DNA of 37,335 bases from an uncultured Oscillospiraceae bacterium. Its GTDB lineage: Bacteria > Bacillota > Clostridia > Oscillospirales > Acutalibacteraceae. The notes beneath the pieces were generated by a model. It was given only the letters and a program-made list of their open reading frames with translations. It was not told the DNA's origin and did no database searches. Shown here piece after piece: positions 37,308 through 37,335 of this stretch (position 1 is the stretch's first letter; the number at the start of each line of letters is the position of its first letter). The stretch covers positions 1-37,335 of the forward strand of contig UQRL01000026.1 of the NCBI GenBank assembly GCA_900543555.1, given 5' to 3'. The translations under genes were made by a program, and so were the position numbers.

Positions 37308-37335
37308 TGGCATTTGACCATGTGGTCAAATGCCA
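37308..37335. repeat. Perfect 13-bp inverted repeat at the right window edge
   Basis: TGGCATTTGACCA (37308-37320) and TGGTCAAATGCCA (37323-37335) are exact complements around TG. The window ends at its last base, so it may be longer and I cannot see whether a T run follows. It lies about 120 bases upstream of the ATP-grasp gene. It may be a terminator of a gene beyond the edge or an operator. Confidence 0.6.

Noticed and set aside
1..37335. tRNA genes, rRNA genes, CRISPR arrays, insertion sequences and prophage genes
   Set aside because: I read both strands for cloverleaf-like GGTTCGA arms, repeat-spacer patterns and transposase or integrase motifs and saw none that could be supported.

Overview
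The window looks like a chromosomal segment of a GC-rich, spore-forming Clostridia bacterium, most likely in or near the Oscillospiraceae. The grounds are the spoIIGA-sigE sporulation pair, the SRP/rpsP/rimM/trmD block, the Firmicutes-type division and cell-wall (dcw) cluster, strong GGAGG ribosome-binding sites and a GC-rich codon choice throughout. I see no mobile element, CRISPR array, tRNA or rRNA.

Layout from left to right. (1) 1-4281: the 3' end of a NifU-like Fe-S scaffold gene and its partner GGGtGRT gene, a frameshifted small exported-protein gene, a SLOG-family gene, an AT-rich regulatory stretch driving a 63-residue unknown protein, and an L-threonine-aldolase-type PLP enzyme. (2) 4355-5731, minus strand: L-lactate dehydrogenase followed by a CrcB fluoride channel. 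(3) 6007-7604: the sigma-E processing protease and pro-sigma-E. (4) 7656-9767, minus strand: two tandem, paralogous membrane-anchored proteins of unknown function behind a near-consensus promoter with a palindrome at the predicted transcription start. (5) 10139-13846: ylxM-ffh-rpsP-khpA-rimM-trmD, for protein targeting, the ribosome and tRNA modification; rplS, which often follows trmD, is absent. (6) 14165-18197: an HPr protein, uvrC, rsmD, coaD and a coiled-coil protein. (7) 18521-30741: a reduced dcw cluster in two transcription blocks, mraZ-rsmH-ftsL-like and class B PBP-mraY-ftsW-murG-murA-ftsQ-ftsZ, without murB/C/D/E/F or ftsA. MraZ-box-like repeats lie ahead of mraZ and a folded leader lies ahead of the PBP gene. 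(8) 30840-33002: a VOC protein, an isolated class I fumarase beta-type subunit and a CDF metal exporter with Mn-type motifs. (9) 33062-37185, minus strand: a D-aspartate-ligase-like ATP-grasp enzyme, an Asp/Glu racemase and an AsnB-type amidotransferase.

How the genes work together: regions 7 and 9 are both about the cell wall. Region 7 makes lipid II (MraY, MurG, with MurA at the first committed step) and polymerises and cross-links it at the septum (FtsW, PBP, FtsQ, FtsL, FtsZ). Region 9 holds the three activities expected for making D-Asp, attaching it as a peptidoglycan cross-bridge and amidating it. That last proposal is the most substantive biological inference here; it rests on recognised families and gene order, not on experiment.

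Most genes are well-known families. The less explained parts are non-coding or small: the two-part leader before the PBP gene, the hairpin-rich 200-bp element between the racemase and ligase genes, the AT-rich operator-like region before the 63-residue ORF, the paralogous anchored proteins, and a perfect 13-bp inverted repeat at the right edge. No clearly new multi-gene system is evident.
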